Shown here: positions 46,314-56,132 of the stretch, piece after piece
Position numbering within the stretch: position 1 is the stretch's first letter
Layout of the letters: each line of letters opens with the position of its first letter
Origin: Sanderia malayensis
Lineage: Eukaryota; Cnidaria; Scyphozoa; Semaeostomeae; Pelagiidae
DNA length: 64,000 nucleotides
NCBI GenBank assembly: GCA_013076295.1
Contig: RQOL01000374.1
Span: 3,400,743-3,464,742 of the forward strand
Reading direction: 5' to 3'
Made by a program: the position numbers and the translations under genes
Notes under the pieces: model-generated
Database searches by the model: none
Told to the model about the DNA's origin: nothing
What the model saw: the letters and a program-made list of their open reading frames with translations, nothing else

Positions 46314-46697
46314 CGAAGCACTCTCCATATCTTAGTCAGCTTGAGAGTAGAACAATGGCCCGCGGTGACGATAGGTTACTATTCTCATTGGGGGCACATT
46401 CGTTCAAACGAGAACTAAGATTATTTGACCACTCTTATATCCCTGTGGGCGCTGCACGCAGTGGCCTTGGGCCCGAGATGACTGATGCGTGGCTTTATAG
46501 AGGTGGAGCATCCACATACCACGCCCTTTTCAGTCTTCACTAGCCTCAAGCGTTACTATGCCGAAATTTCCCCACCGTCCTCCCGCAGCGACGGCACTGT
46601 AGCCAATTCTTCTTCTCTCAAACAGCGAGCCTCCTCGCACTCTCCATATCTTAGTCAGTTTGAGAGTAGAACAATGGCCTGCGGTGACGATAGGTTA
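46314..46697 (+). repeat. Direct repeat pair, about 64 bp, 320 bp apart
   Basis: CACTCTCCATATCTTAGTCA through GACGATAGGTTACT occurs at about 46319-46379 and 46638-46699. The first copy leads into the 46380-46600 dispersed repeat; the second runs into the foldback element. Confidence 0.8.
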
Positions 46698-47661
46698 CTA
46701 ATTTTTAAGATTAACTGAGCCACGTATCTTATGGCTCGGGCATTTTATGATCACTTTTTTGAGCCACGCGGCTCATAGCTTATTGGCTCAGGAATATTTT
46801 TTATGAGCCATTGAGGCATTAAATTAAACCATATGGGGCAGAAAAACAGACCGAAGGATCGAAGTGGCCATTATTGGAATGCCTTGTTTTAGCTTTTTAA
46901 TCTTGCTTTAGAAACAGGCCAAAACTGCCAGCCAAAATGCCAACATGGGACCAGTTCCATTTGGAGCTATTCGAAATTATTGCCCAAAGCGTTGCTGTGG
47001 AGGCGTGCTTGACCAGCTCAAAGGGCGCGATTCCCTTTCTTTACAACCACTTGATGCTCACATTTTATGCCTCATTTCCTATCCGTGCTCACTTTGGAAC
47101 CATTCCACGAATTTAAGCGAGCATTTTGGAACGGTTCTGTGAAGTGGTTCCAAATATAACTTTTTTCTAAGCGATCCCATTTGGGTACCTGTCGGAACCG
47201 TGGAAATGGAACCGGTCCCATGTAAACGCAGCCTAAGAGAGCCGGGTGGCAGAGTCAGGTCAGAATTCGGCGTCTTGATACTGATGCATTCACGTTTTAC
47301 TCAAAAATAGAAAAGCTGATCATCCTCATCCATTTTTGTTGCTTTGCCTTGCCTGTGGCCGGCGGGCATCATTGCATGTGGATTCCGAATGTCCATCCTT
47401 GGCATTTTGGCTGGCAGTTTTGGCCTGTTTCTAAAGCAAGATTAAAAGGCTAAAACAAGGCATTCCAATAATGGCCACTTTGATCCTTCGGTCTGTTTTT
47501 CTGCCCCATATGGTTTAATTTAATGCCTCAATGGCTCATAAAAATATTCCTGAGCCAATAAGCTATGAGCCGCGTGGCTCAAAAAAGTGATCATAAAATG
47601 CCCGAGCCATAAGATACGTGGCTCAGTTAATCTTAAAAATTAGTAACTTATCGTTGTCCTA
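46686..47661. mobile_element. Foldback element with about 255-bp arms
   Basis: The left arm (46686-46940) is the inverted complement of 47408-47661 with few mismatches. Both contain several GAGCCA/TGGCTC palindromes such as GAGCCACGCGGCTC. The centre has a second, partial inverted structure (GGGACCAGTTCCATTTGGA versus TGGAACCGGTCCCATGTAAA) ending in TGTAAACGCAGCC, which looks like a nested, 5'-truncated MITE. No ORF is recognised. Confidence 0.85.
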
Positions 47662-48171
47662 CCTGTCCTAGTTGTCCTAGCTGTCCTAGTTATCCTAGTT
47701 GTCCTAACTGTCCTAGCTGTCCTAGCTGTCCTAGCTGTCCTAGTTATCCTAGTTGTCCTAACTGTCCTAGTTGTCCTAGCTGTCCTAGTTATCCTAGCTG
47801 TCCTAGTTATCCCAACTGTCCTGGTTGTCCTAGTTATCCTAGCTGTCCTAGTTATCCTAGCTGTCCTAGTTATCCTAACTGTCCTGGTTGTCCTAGTTAT
47901 CCTAGCTGTCCTAGCTGTCCTAGTTGTCCTAACTGTCCTAGCTGTCCTAGTTATCCTAGTTGTCCTAACTGTCCTAGTTATCCTAGTTGTCCTAACTGTC
48001 CTAGTTGTCCTAGCTGTCCTAGTTATCCTAGTTGTCTTAACTGTCCTAGTTGTCCTAGCTGTCCTAGTTGTCCTAGTTATCCTAACTGTCCCAGTTGTCC
48101 TAGCTGTCCTAGTTATCCTAGCTGTCCTAGTTATCCTAACTGTCCTGGTTGTCCTAGTTATCCTAGCTGAC
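47662..48171 (+). repeat. 10-bp minisatellite, about 50 copies
   Basis: Tandem array of TGTCCTAGCT/TATCCTAGTT-type decamers spanning about 510 bp, ending where the Rep element begins at a TA. Confidence 0.95.
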
Positions 48172-48174
48172 CTA

Positions 48175-48428
48175 CAATCTTGGACAAAACTCTTTGAGAC
48201 TTGTTCGAATCATAATGAAGAAACAGAACATTGTAGAACTATACCCCATCTATGACTGAAAACCCCCCGTTCCCCCTAATCAATGTTGGTTTTTATGATG
48301 CGAGTTGAATGAGCAATGCAGGAAACAAGGAATATTTGGAAACAACATTGATTAGGGGGAACGGGGGATTGCTTAATAGCAAACGATGGAATATTTCAGA
48401 GTTGTCTCAAAGGTTTTGGCCAGGATTG
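48175..48428. repeat. 254-bp terminal repeat, copy 1
   Basis: Bears an inverted pair at its own edges: CAATCTTGGACAAAACTCTT on the left and the complement of CAATCCTGGCCAAAACCTTT on the right. A second, inner pair is CCCCGTTCCCCCTAATCAAT and its complement, around a ~57-bp loop. Left edge at TA; right edge followed by TCTTTG. Confidence 0.9.
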
Positions 48429-48920
48429 TCTTTGATCTTGAAATTGCAGATGGTTACCTATTACTAGTATACGCAATACATTTTATATTTATACGTTGAA
48501 GAGATGAATTTTAGTTAAAAATGACTATTATATCGGTATAATTTGCGAAAAAAATTATGAGAATATTTTCCTTGGCAGAGGCATAAGTGAAATGAACAAC
48601 TTGGAAATAGAGCCTCTGCGAAGGAGAGTTCTCACACGGTGGCAGTTAGTAAAGCTTTTATTGTGTGTTTGTAACATCGCGCTATTGCGGAAGTTAGGCA
48701 TAAATAGTTTTTAAATGAAAATAAGTTATTTCTCTACAGGTCCCATGGAGATATTACTTCAAAATATGAACTGTTTGCCGCGGCCATCGAGTGTAGGCCA
48801 CCCATGTCATATACGGGGAGGGGGTAAAAAGGTTTAAAACACGCGTTTGTTGCATAATGAATTTTATTGAAATTTTCTGTGCATGTAAACGTTTCGACAA
48901 TAAAATTTAAAAATTTAATA

Positions 48921-50321
48921 ATGTCGTTGAGTAAACTTGAGAGCGAGAGTCCCGAACGAATCGAGCTGAAGCAAAGAGAACTGAGGAGGTGTTATTTGAT
49001 AACCTATAGCCAAGCAGACGAGAGGAAATTCCCAACGCGACAAGGATTCGCTGATGCTGTGGTTGAGGCATTTTCACGTGGGAAATCAAAAGCCAAACTA
49101 CTTCACTGGGCATGCAGCAAGGAAACACATGAAAAATCTGGCTTTCATTATCACATGGCGATAAAGTTTTCAGAGTCAAACCGATGGCTGAAAGCAAAGA
49201 CACACTTGCAAGCAAAACATAACATTATTGTTCATTTTTCTGAAGGCAAATTGTATCATAATTACTTCAGTGCATATAAGTATGTGACTAAAGAAGACAA
49301 AGAGGCATTGCACAGCGACGGACACCCTGACTTAACCTCAGCCACATCACCGAGGACTTCAAAATCGTCCAAAAAACTCATGTGCAAGAAAAGAGAAAGA
49401 TCTGCGAATCGCATGGAACCAGTAGATGGCATAGATCACCAGCCAGGACCTTCAAGACCACCAAAAGCACGCAGATTGTCGAATTTGGACGTTGCTGATG
49501 TCATCATAACCAAAACCATCACAGACGAAATGGGACTGTATGCCTTGGCTAAAGAGCAAAAATTGGAAGGAAAAACTGATCTCGCAAATTTTGTGTTTGG
49601 CAAAGGCAACAAAGGAGTGAATGAACTGATTTTGCAGGCGTGGAAAATGAATGATTCTGCTGGAAAAATTGAAAGGGGAAAAGTTACCAGAATGGAAAGG
49701 ATAGAGTCTGCTGTGACCGGTGAATGCGTCAACGAGTGCGAGGGACAGTGGCTGGTTTGTGCCAAAGAAGTTTTAAAAAACAATGGAATAAACATTTTTG
49801 TTTTTGCCGACGCAGTGAGGGAGTTTTTGTTTAAGGGTCGTGGAAAGTACAGAAATGTCATGATAACTGGCCCTGCAAATTGTGGAAAAACATTTCTACT
49901 TGATCCACTGAACAAGTTGTTTGAAACATTCACGAATCCTGCAAATTCTACGTATGCATGGTTGGGTGCCGAGACCAAAGAAATCATTTTTTTAAACGAT
50001 TTTCGTTATTCTAATGAGATAATGGCTTGGAAAGATATGCTCTTACTACTTGAAGGTCAAACACTGCATCTTGCAGCTCCAAAGACCACGTATGCAAAAG
50101 ACATACTTTTCGACAAAGATACGCCTATCTTCGCAACTGGAAAGGAGGCCATAAAATTTAAAGGCAAATACAACACAACTGATGAAAGAGAAAACGAGAT
50201 GATATCAGTTCGGTGGAAAACCTTTGAGTTTAGCTATCAAATTGCGGAGCAGGATCAAAAGTCTGTTCCTAGCTGCCCTCGTTGCTTTGCAGAACTAGTT
50301 ATGAGCGGACGCGATGCTTAA
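48921..50321 (+). CDS. HUH-Rep with SF3 helicase (copy 1)
   Basis: The ATG at 48921 is preferred over 48867 because it follows an AATA context and the 18 extra residues are not conserved-looking; 466 residues. Motif order of rolling-circle initiators: RCYLITYSQ (res 23-31, motif I-like), FHYHMAIKF (75-83, HUH metal site), AYKYVTKED (118-126, candidate nicking Tyr with YxxK). A linker with an RERSAN/KARR basic patch follows. The SF3 helicase has GPANCGKT (about 317-324, Walker A), IIFLND (about 355-360, Walker B) and PIFATGKE (about 402, motif C). This matches the layout of CRESS-DNA virus and parvovirus-like Rep proteins. Predicted role: nick the origin and unwind for rolling-circle replication. 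Frame intact. Exact family unassigned. Confidence 0.85.
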   Translation: MSLSKLESESPERIELKQRELRRCYLITYSQADERKFPTRQGFADAVVEAFSRGKSKAKLLHWACSKETHEKSGFHYHMAIKFSESNRWLKAKTHLQAKHNIIVHFSEGKLYHNYFSAYKYVTKEDKEALHSDGHPDLTSATSPRTSKSSKKLMCKKRERSANRMEPVDGIDHQPGPSRPPKARRLSNLDVADVIITKTITDEMGLYALAKEQKLEGKTDLANFVFGKGNKGVNELILQAWKMNDSAGKIERGKVTRMERIESAVTGECVNECEGQWLVCAKEVLKNNGINIFVFADAVREFLFKGRGKYRNVMITGPANCGKTFLLDPLNKLFETFTNPANSTYAWLGAETKEIIFLNDFRYSNEIMAWKDMLLLLEGQTLHLAAPKTTYAKDILFDKDTPIFATGKEAIKFKGKYNTTDERENEMISVRWKTFEFSYQIAEQDQKSVPSCPRCFAELVMSGRDA

Positions 50322-50344
50322 TTTTACTTTTAAAATCATATGGA

Positions 50345-50580
50345 CGGGTTACCAACGAGATACCAACGAGTTACCAACGAGATACCACAACGAGTTACCA
50401 TTTTTTAATGCAAGCTTGTAGGACAACTGACGAGTTACCATTTCTTTTTATAAAATATATAGTATATTATTTAAATAATTGTTGGTAACTCGTTGTAACT
50501 CGTTACATCCCATACTGAAGCTTCGAAAAATATGGTAACTCGTTATGGTAACTCGTTGGTAACTCGTTGGTATCTCGTTC
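50345..50580. other. Iteron-like inverted array, candidate replication origin (copy 1)
   Basis: Between the convergent genes. The left side has repeated (G)TTACCAACGA / ATACCAACGA units (50347-50402, 50430-50440). The right side has the complement, TCGTTGGTAAC / TCGTTATGGTAAC (50481-50507, 50531-50580), around an AT-rich centre. Arrays of short direct repeats facing an inverted set are typical Rep binding sites. The same block recurs at 54324-54559. Confidence 0.75.
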
Positions 50581-50888
50581 ACATAATATTGCAAATGTTT
50601 AATTGTTTTTATATCGTATTCATTGCCATGATTTAATTAATGTTTTTGTTATGTTTATGAAGATATCAAATTCACCAGGAAAATACACATCTATTTTAAA
50701 AAGATTGAGATAAAATTAGAAGAAAATACTTTCATCTGCGAATGCATAAGTTTAATAAACATTACGCGCATATGAAGTAAGAAAACCAATACAAATATCT
50801 ACTTCATTATTTTACATCTATTGTTATTATTCCAATTATTACAATGTTTTTATTATTACTCTATAGTTGCCAGTTCAAGTTAAATGTT

Positions 50889-51959
50889 TTAGTATTTCAG
50901 TCGTTCACCTTTACAGGCGATAATAAGTTTCATTCTTTCATTCATTGATGCAATGATCTTGTTGATAGTATCTATGTTTATTTGTCCCATTATTCGTTTT
51001 ATTCTGCTTTCAAACTCGTCCATCGTCTCGTGCTTTATTTTCTTATCGATTGCATCTTCATTTAAAGCTCGCTTTACCAAGCTGAAGAAGTTTTCTATGG
51101 GATTGATATCTGGGCTTCTTGGGGGTATTTGAAACAGATCTGAGCGTACTTGATGCATTGCTTCTTTCGCAAGATGACTGTTTTGTGAGGGATCTCCGTC
51201 TTGAACCCATGTTCTGGAATCTTTTCCAGCAGCCTTTACCATTGTGTTGAAGTTGGCTTTTAAAAATTCCGAGAAAAATTTTCCATCCATTTTTTCGTAT
51301 CTTTCGGCACAAATCACCCCTTTACCGTAAGAAATAGCCACTATCAATTTCACGTATTTCCCCCCAGTTCCGCATGCTTCTCCTCTAGATGTGCAGCCAG
51401 ATAGAAGTCCCTCGCTTTTCGTGCGCCAAACTCTGCCCTTTGGAGCCAATGCTTGGTCAAGTGGATTTCTCTTGTACACGAATCCGACTCCGTCCAAATA
51501 AAACGCCAATTTATTTGTCCAAAAGTCTTCAGGTTGATTCTTTAATACTTTCTTTGCGAACTGGACTCGCTTTTTCCTATCTTTCAAACTTAACAGTCCT
51601 TTTTTCCTTGCTTGAAGATACTTTAGTCCCTGTTTATTTAAAAATCTGTTAACCGTGCGGCGGGAAACATCCTTTAGGTCCGCTCTAGCCATCATTCTTT
51701 TCACTGTCCAATTCGGCTCTTCTCTTCTTAAAGTCTTTACGAGACGCAAAACTCTTCTTTTTTCGCGTATTGACAGTTTTTGTGGTCGGCCTCCTGCACC
51801 CTTCTTTCTAGGTATTTTGGTCCCTGTGACTTCTTTCCATAGCTTATATATGTGTGCCCGAGAGACAGATGTTTCTTTCATTAATTGTTTTACATCGGAA
51901 TGCCTTTTGAATTTGATGTATGCCCTTGTTTCAGGAGAGATTGTATGTGTGCGTGCCAT
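50889..51959 (-). CDS. Tc1/IS630-type DD34E transposase (copy 1)
   Basis: 356 residues, intact. Residues 1-120: two helix-turn-helix segments (SVSRAHIYKLW; then SRRTVNRFL) joined by a GRPQK AT-hook-like piece. Catalytic core: YLDGVGF with Asp156, WVQDGDPSQNS with Asp254, SPDINPIENFF with Glu289; 34 residues between the last two, the DD34E spacing of Tc1-like enzymes. Asn-Ser replaces the usual His-Thr after the second Asp motif, a minor departure. Convergent with Rep; the 3' ends are about 570 bp apart with the iteron array between. TA targets at the outer element ends agree with this enzyme class. Confidence 0.9.
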   Translation of the reverse strand: MARTHTISPETRAYIKFKRHSDVKQLMKETSVSRAHIYKLWKEVTGTKIPRKKGAGGRPQKLSIREKRRVLRLVKTLRREEPNWTVKRMMARADLKDVSRRTVNRFLNKQGLKYLQARKKGLLSLKDRKKRVQFAKKVLKNQPEDFWTNKLAFYLDGVGFVYKRNPLDQALAPKGRVWRTKSEGLLSGCTSRGEACGTGGKYVKLIVAISYGKGVICAERYEKMDGKFFSEFLKANFNTMVKAAGKDSRTWVQDGDPSQNSHLAKEAMHQVRSDLFQIPPRSPDINPIENFFSLVKRALNEDAIDKKIKHETMDEFESRIKRIMGQINIDTINKIIASMNERMKLIIACKGERLKY

Positions 51960-52153
51960 TTTCCCGCCAGATTTTGTGTGTGTGAATGCTACCTTTATTT
52001 CATATCCAATAAAACGTCACAGCGAAAGGGAAGTGAACTCAAAATTTTATATTTAGCCTCGTTTTGGCGTAATAGCAAAAAATCAAAACTTCTTGGCTTA
52101 TATTTTAACTGTTTCGATAAATAAGATAACAGCTGCATTTAAATGCTAGCAGA

Positions 52154-52407
52154 CAATCTTGGACAAAACTCTTTGAGACTTGTTCGAATCATAATGAAGA
52201 AACAGAACATTGTAGAACTATACCCCATCTATGACTGAAAACCCCCCGTTCCCCCTAATCAATGTTGGTTTTTATGATGCGAGTTGAATGAGCAATGCAG
52301 GAAACAAGGAATATTTGGAAACAACATTGATTAGGGGGAACGGGGGATTGCTTAATAGCAAACGATGGAATATTTGAGAGTTGTCTCAAAGGTTTTGGCC
52401 AGGATTG
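52154..52407. repeat. 254-bp repeat, copy 2 (internal)
   Basis: Same as copy 1 apart from about one base. Here both edges lack TA: it is preceded by AGCAGA and followed by TCTTTG, so this copy marks a circle-type junction, not an insertion end. Confidence 0.9.
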
Positions 52408-52899
52408 TCTTTGATCTTGAAATTGCAGATGGTTACCTATTACTAGTATACGCAATACATTTTATATTTATACGTTGAAGAGATGAATTTTAGTTAAAAA
52501 TGACTATTATATCGGTATAATTTGCGAAAAAAATTATGAGAATATTTTCCTTGGCAGAGGCATAAGTGAAATGAACAACTTGGAAATAGAGCCTCTGCGA
52601 AGGAGAGTTCTCACACGGTGGCAGTTAGTAAAGCTTTTATTGTGTGTTTGTAACATCGCGCTATTGCGGAAGTTAGGCATAAATAGTTTTTAAATGAAAA
52701 TAAGTTATTTCTCTACAGGTCCCATGGAGATATTACTTCAAAATATGAACTGTTTGCCGCGGCCATCGAGTGTAGGCCACCCATGTCATATACGGGGAGG
52801 GGGTAAAAAGGTTTAAAACACGCGTTTGTTGCATAATGAATTTTATTGAAATTTTCTGTGCATGTAAACGTTTCGACAATAAAATTTAAAAATTTAATA

Positions 52900-54300
52900 A
52901 TGTCGTTGAGTAAACTTGAGAGCGAGAGTCCCGAACGAATCGAGCTGAAGCAAAGAGAACTGAGGAGGTGTTATTTGATAACCTATAGCCAAGCAGACGA
53001 GAGGAAATTCCCAACGCGACAAGGATTCGCTGATGCTGTGGTTGAGGCATTTTCACGTGGGAAATCAAAAGCCAAACTACTTCACTGGGCATGCAGCAAG
53101 GAAACACATGAAAAGTCTGGCTTTCATTATCACATGGCGATAAAGTTTTCAGAGTCAAACCGATGGCTGAAAGCAAAGACACACTTGCAAGCAAAACATA
53201 ACATTATTGTTCATTTTTCTGAAGGCAAATTGTATCATAATTACTTCAGTGCATATAAGTATGTGACTAAAGAAGACAAAGAGGCATTGCACAGCGACGG
53301 ACACCCTGACTTAACCTCAGCCACATCACCGAGGACTTCAAAATCGTCCAAAAAACTCATGTGCAAGAAAAGAGAAAGATCTGCGAATCGCATGGAACCA
53401 GTAGATGGCATAGATCACCAGCCAGGACCTTCAAGACCACCAAAAGCACGCAGATTGTCGAATTTGGACGTTGCTGATGTCATCATAACCAAAACCATCA
53501 CAGACGAAATGGGACTGTATGCCTTGGCTAATGAGCAAAAATTGGAAGGAAAAACTGATCTCGCAAATTTTGTGTTTGGCAAAGGCAACAAAGGAGTGAA
53601 TGAACTGATTTTGCAGGCGTGGAAAATGAATGATTCTGCTGGAAAAATTGAAAGGGGAAAAGTTACCAGAATGGAAAGGATAGAGTCTGCTGTGACCGGT
53701 GAATGCGTCAACGAGTGCGAGGGACAGTGGCTGGTTTGTGCCAAAGAAGTTTTAAAAAACAATGGAATAAACATTTTTGTTTTTGCCGACGCAGTGAGGG
53801 AGTTTTTGTTTAAGGGTCGTGGAAAGTACAGAAATGTCATGATAACTGGCCCTGCAAATTGTGGAAAAACATTTCTACTTGATCCACTGAACAAGTTGTT
53901 TGAAACATTCACGAATCCTGCAAATTCTACGTATGCATGGTTGGGTGCCGAGACCAAAGAAATCATTTTTTTAAACGATTTTCGTTATTCTAATGAGATA
54001 ATGGCTTGGAAAGATATGCTCTTACTACTTGAAGGTCAAACACTGCATCTTGCAGCTCCAAAGACCACGTATGCAAAAGACATACTTTTCGACAAAGATA
54101 CGCCTATCTTCGCAACTGGAAAGGAGGCCATAAAATTTAAAGGCAAATACAACACAACTGATGAAAGAGAAAACGAGATGATATCAGTTCGGTGGAAAAC
54201 CTTTGAGTTTAGCTATCAAATTGCGGAGCAGGATCAAAAGTCTGTTCCTAGCTGCCCTCGTTGCTTTGCAGAACTAGTTATGAGCGGACGCGATGCTTAA
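52900..54300 (+). CDS. HUH-Rep with SF3 helicase (copy 2)
   Basis: 466 residues, identical to copy 1 except Asn for Lys at about residue 211 (LANEQK). All HUH, YxxK, Walker A/B and motif C residues are kept. Near-identity of both reading frames implies recent origin or copy correction. Confidence 0.85.
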   Translation: MSLSKLESESPERIELKQRELRRCYLITYSQADERKFPTRQGFADAVVEAFSRGKSKAKLLHWACSKETHEKSGFHYHMAIKFSESNRWLKAKTHLQAKHNIIVHFSEGKLYHNYFSAYKYVTKEDKEALHSDGHPDLTSATSPRTSKSSKKLMCKKRERSANRMEPVDGIDHQPGPSRPPKARRLSNLDVADVIITKTITDEMGLYALANEQKLEGKTDLANFVFGKGNKGVNELILQAWKMNDSAGKIERGKVTRMERIESAVTGECVNECEGQWLVCAKEVLKNNGINIFVFADAVREFLFKGRGKYRNVMITGPANCGKTFLLDPLNKLFETFTNPANSTYAWLGAETKEIIFLNDFRYSNEIMAWKDMLLLLEGQTLHLAAPKTTYAKDILFDKDTPIFATGKEAIKFKGKYNTTDERENEMISVRWKTFEFSYQIAEQDQKSVPSCPRCFAELVMSGRDA

Positions 54301-54323
54301 TTTTACTTTTAAAATCATATGGA

Positions 54324-54559
54324 CGGGTTACCAACGAGATACCAACGAGTTACCAACGAGATACCACAACGAGTTACCATTTTTTAATGCAAGCTTGTAG
54401 GACAACTGACGAGTTACCATTTCTTTTTATAAAATATATAGTATATTATTTAAATAATTGTTGGTAACTCGTTGTAACTCGTTACATCCCATACTGAAGC
54501 TTCGAAAAATATGGTAACTCGTTATGGTAACTCGTTGGTAACTCGTTGGTATCTCGTTC
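54324..54559. other. Iteron-like inverted array (copy 2)
   Basis: Second copy of the TACCAACGA / TCGTTGGTA array, exactly 3979 bp after the first. Confidence 0.75.
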
Positions 54560-54867
54560 ACATAATATTGCAAATGTTTAATTGTTTTTATATCGTATTC
54601 ATTGCCATGATTTAATTAATGTTTTTGTTATGTTTATGAAGATATCAAATTCACCAGGAAAATACACATCTATTTTAAAAAGATTGAGATAAAATTAGAA
54701 GAAAATACTTTCATCTGCGAATGCATAAGTTTAATAAACATTACGCGCATATGAAGTAAGAAAACCAATACAAATATCTACTTCATTATTTTACATCTAT
54801 TGTTATTATTCCAATTATTACAATGTTTTTATTATTACTCTATAGTTGCCAGTTCAAGTTAAATGTT

Positions 54868-55938
54868 TTAGTATTTCAGTCGTTCACCTTTACAGGCGAT
54901 AATAAGTTTCATTCTTTCATTCATTGATGCAATGATCTTGTTGATAGTATCTATGTTTATTTGTCCCATTATTCGTTTTATTCTGCTTTCAAACTCGTCC
55001 ATCGTCTCGTGCTTTATTTTCTTATCGATTGCATCTTCATTTAAAGCTCGCTTTACCAAGCTGAAGAAGTTTTCTATGGGATTGATATCTGGGCTTCTTG
55101 GGGGTATTTGAAACAGATCTGAGCGTACTTGATGCATTGCTTCTTTCGCAAGATGACTGTTTTGTGAGGGATCTCCGTCTTGAACCCATGTTCTGGAATC
55201 TTTTCCAGCAGCCTTTACCATTGTGTTGAAGTTGGCTTTTAAAAATTCCGAGAAAAATTTTCCATCCATTTTTTCGTATCTTTCGGCACAAATCACCCCT
55301 TTACCGTAAGAAATAGCCACTATCAATTTCACGTATTTCCCCCCAGTTCCGCATGCTTCTCCTCTAGATGTGCAGCCAGATAGAAGTCCCTCGCTTTTCG
55401 TGCGCCAAACTCTGCCCTTTGGAGCCAATGCTTGGTCAAGTGGATTTCTCTTGTACACGAATCCGACTCCGTCCAAATAAAACGCCAATTTATTTGTCCA
55501 AAAGTCTTCAGGTTGATTCTTTAATACTTTCTTTGCGAACTGGACTCGCTTTTTCCTATCTTTCAAACTTAACAGTCCTTTTTTCCTTGCTTGAAGATAC
55601 TTTAGTCCCTGTTTATTTAAAAATCTGTTAACCGTGCGGCGGGAAACATCCTTTAGGTCCGCTCTAGCCATCATTCTTTTCACTGTCCAATTCGGCTCTT
55701 CTCTTCTTAAAGTCTTTACGAGACGCAAAACTCTTCTTTTTTCGCGTATTGACAGTTTTTGTGGTCGGCCTCCTGCACCCTTCTTTCTAGGTATTTTGGT
55801 CCCTGTGACTTCTTTCCATAGCTTATATATGTGTGCCCGAGAGACAGATGTTTCTTTCATTAATTGTTTTACATCGGAATGCCTTTTGAATTTGATGTAT
55901 GCCCTTGTTTCAGGAGAGATTGTATGTGTGCGTGCCAT
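54868..55938 (-). CDS. Tc1/IS630-type DD34E transposase (copy 2)
   Basis: 356 residues, identical at protein level to copy 1, with Asp156, Asp254 and Glu289 present. Intact. Confidence 0.9.
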   Translation of the reverse strand: MARTHTISPETRAYIKFKRHSDVKQLMKETSVSRAHIYKLWKEVTGTKIPRKKGAGGRPQKLSIREKRRVLRLVKTLRREEPNWTVKRMMARADLKDVSRRTVNRFLNKQGLKYLQARKKGLLSLKDRKKRVQFAKKVLKNQPEDFWTNKLAFYLDGVGFVYKRNPLDQALAPKGRVWRTKSEGLLSGCTSRGEACGTGGKYVKLIVAISYGKGVICAERYEKMDGKFFSEFLKANFNTMVKAAGKDSRTWVQDGDPSQNSHLAKEAMHQVRSDLFQIPPRSPDINPIENFFSLVKRALNEDAIDKKIKHETMDEFESRIKRIMGQINIDTINKIIASMNERMKLIIACKGERLKY

Positions 55939-56132
55939 TTTCCCGCCAGATTTTGTGTGTGTGAATGCTACCTTTATTTCATATCCAATAAAACGTCACA
56001 GCGAAAGGGAAGTGAACTCAAAATTTTATATTTAGCCTCGTTTTGGCGTAATAGCAAAAAATCAAAACTTCTTGGCTTATATTTTAACTGTTTCGATAAA
56101 TAAGATAACAGCTGCATTTAAATGCTAGCAGA

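Noticed and set aside
47662..48171. CRISPR array
   Set aside because: Uninterrupted 10-bp tandem units without unique spacers, in an animal-type genome.
49436..49987. 183-codon minus ORF opposite Rep
   Set aside because: Antisense shadow of the Rep helicase region; composition follows the Rep codons and no domain is seen. The same applies at 53415-53966.
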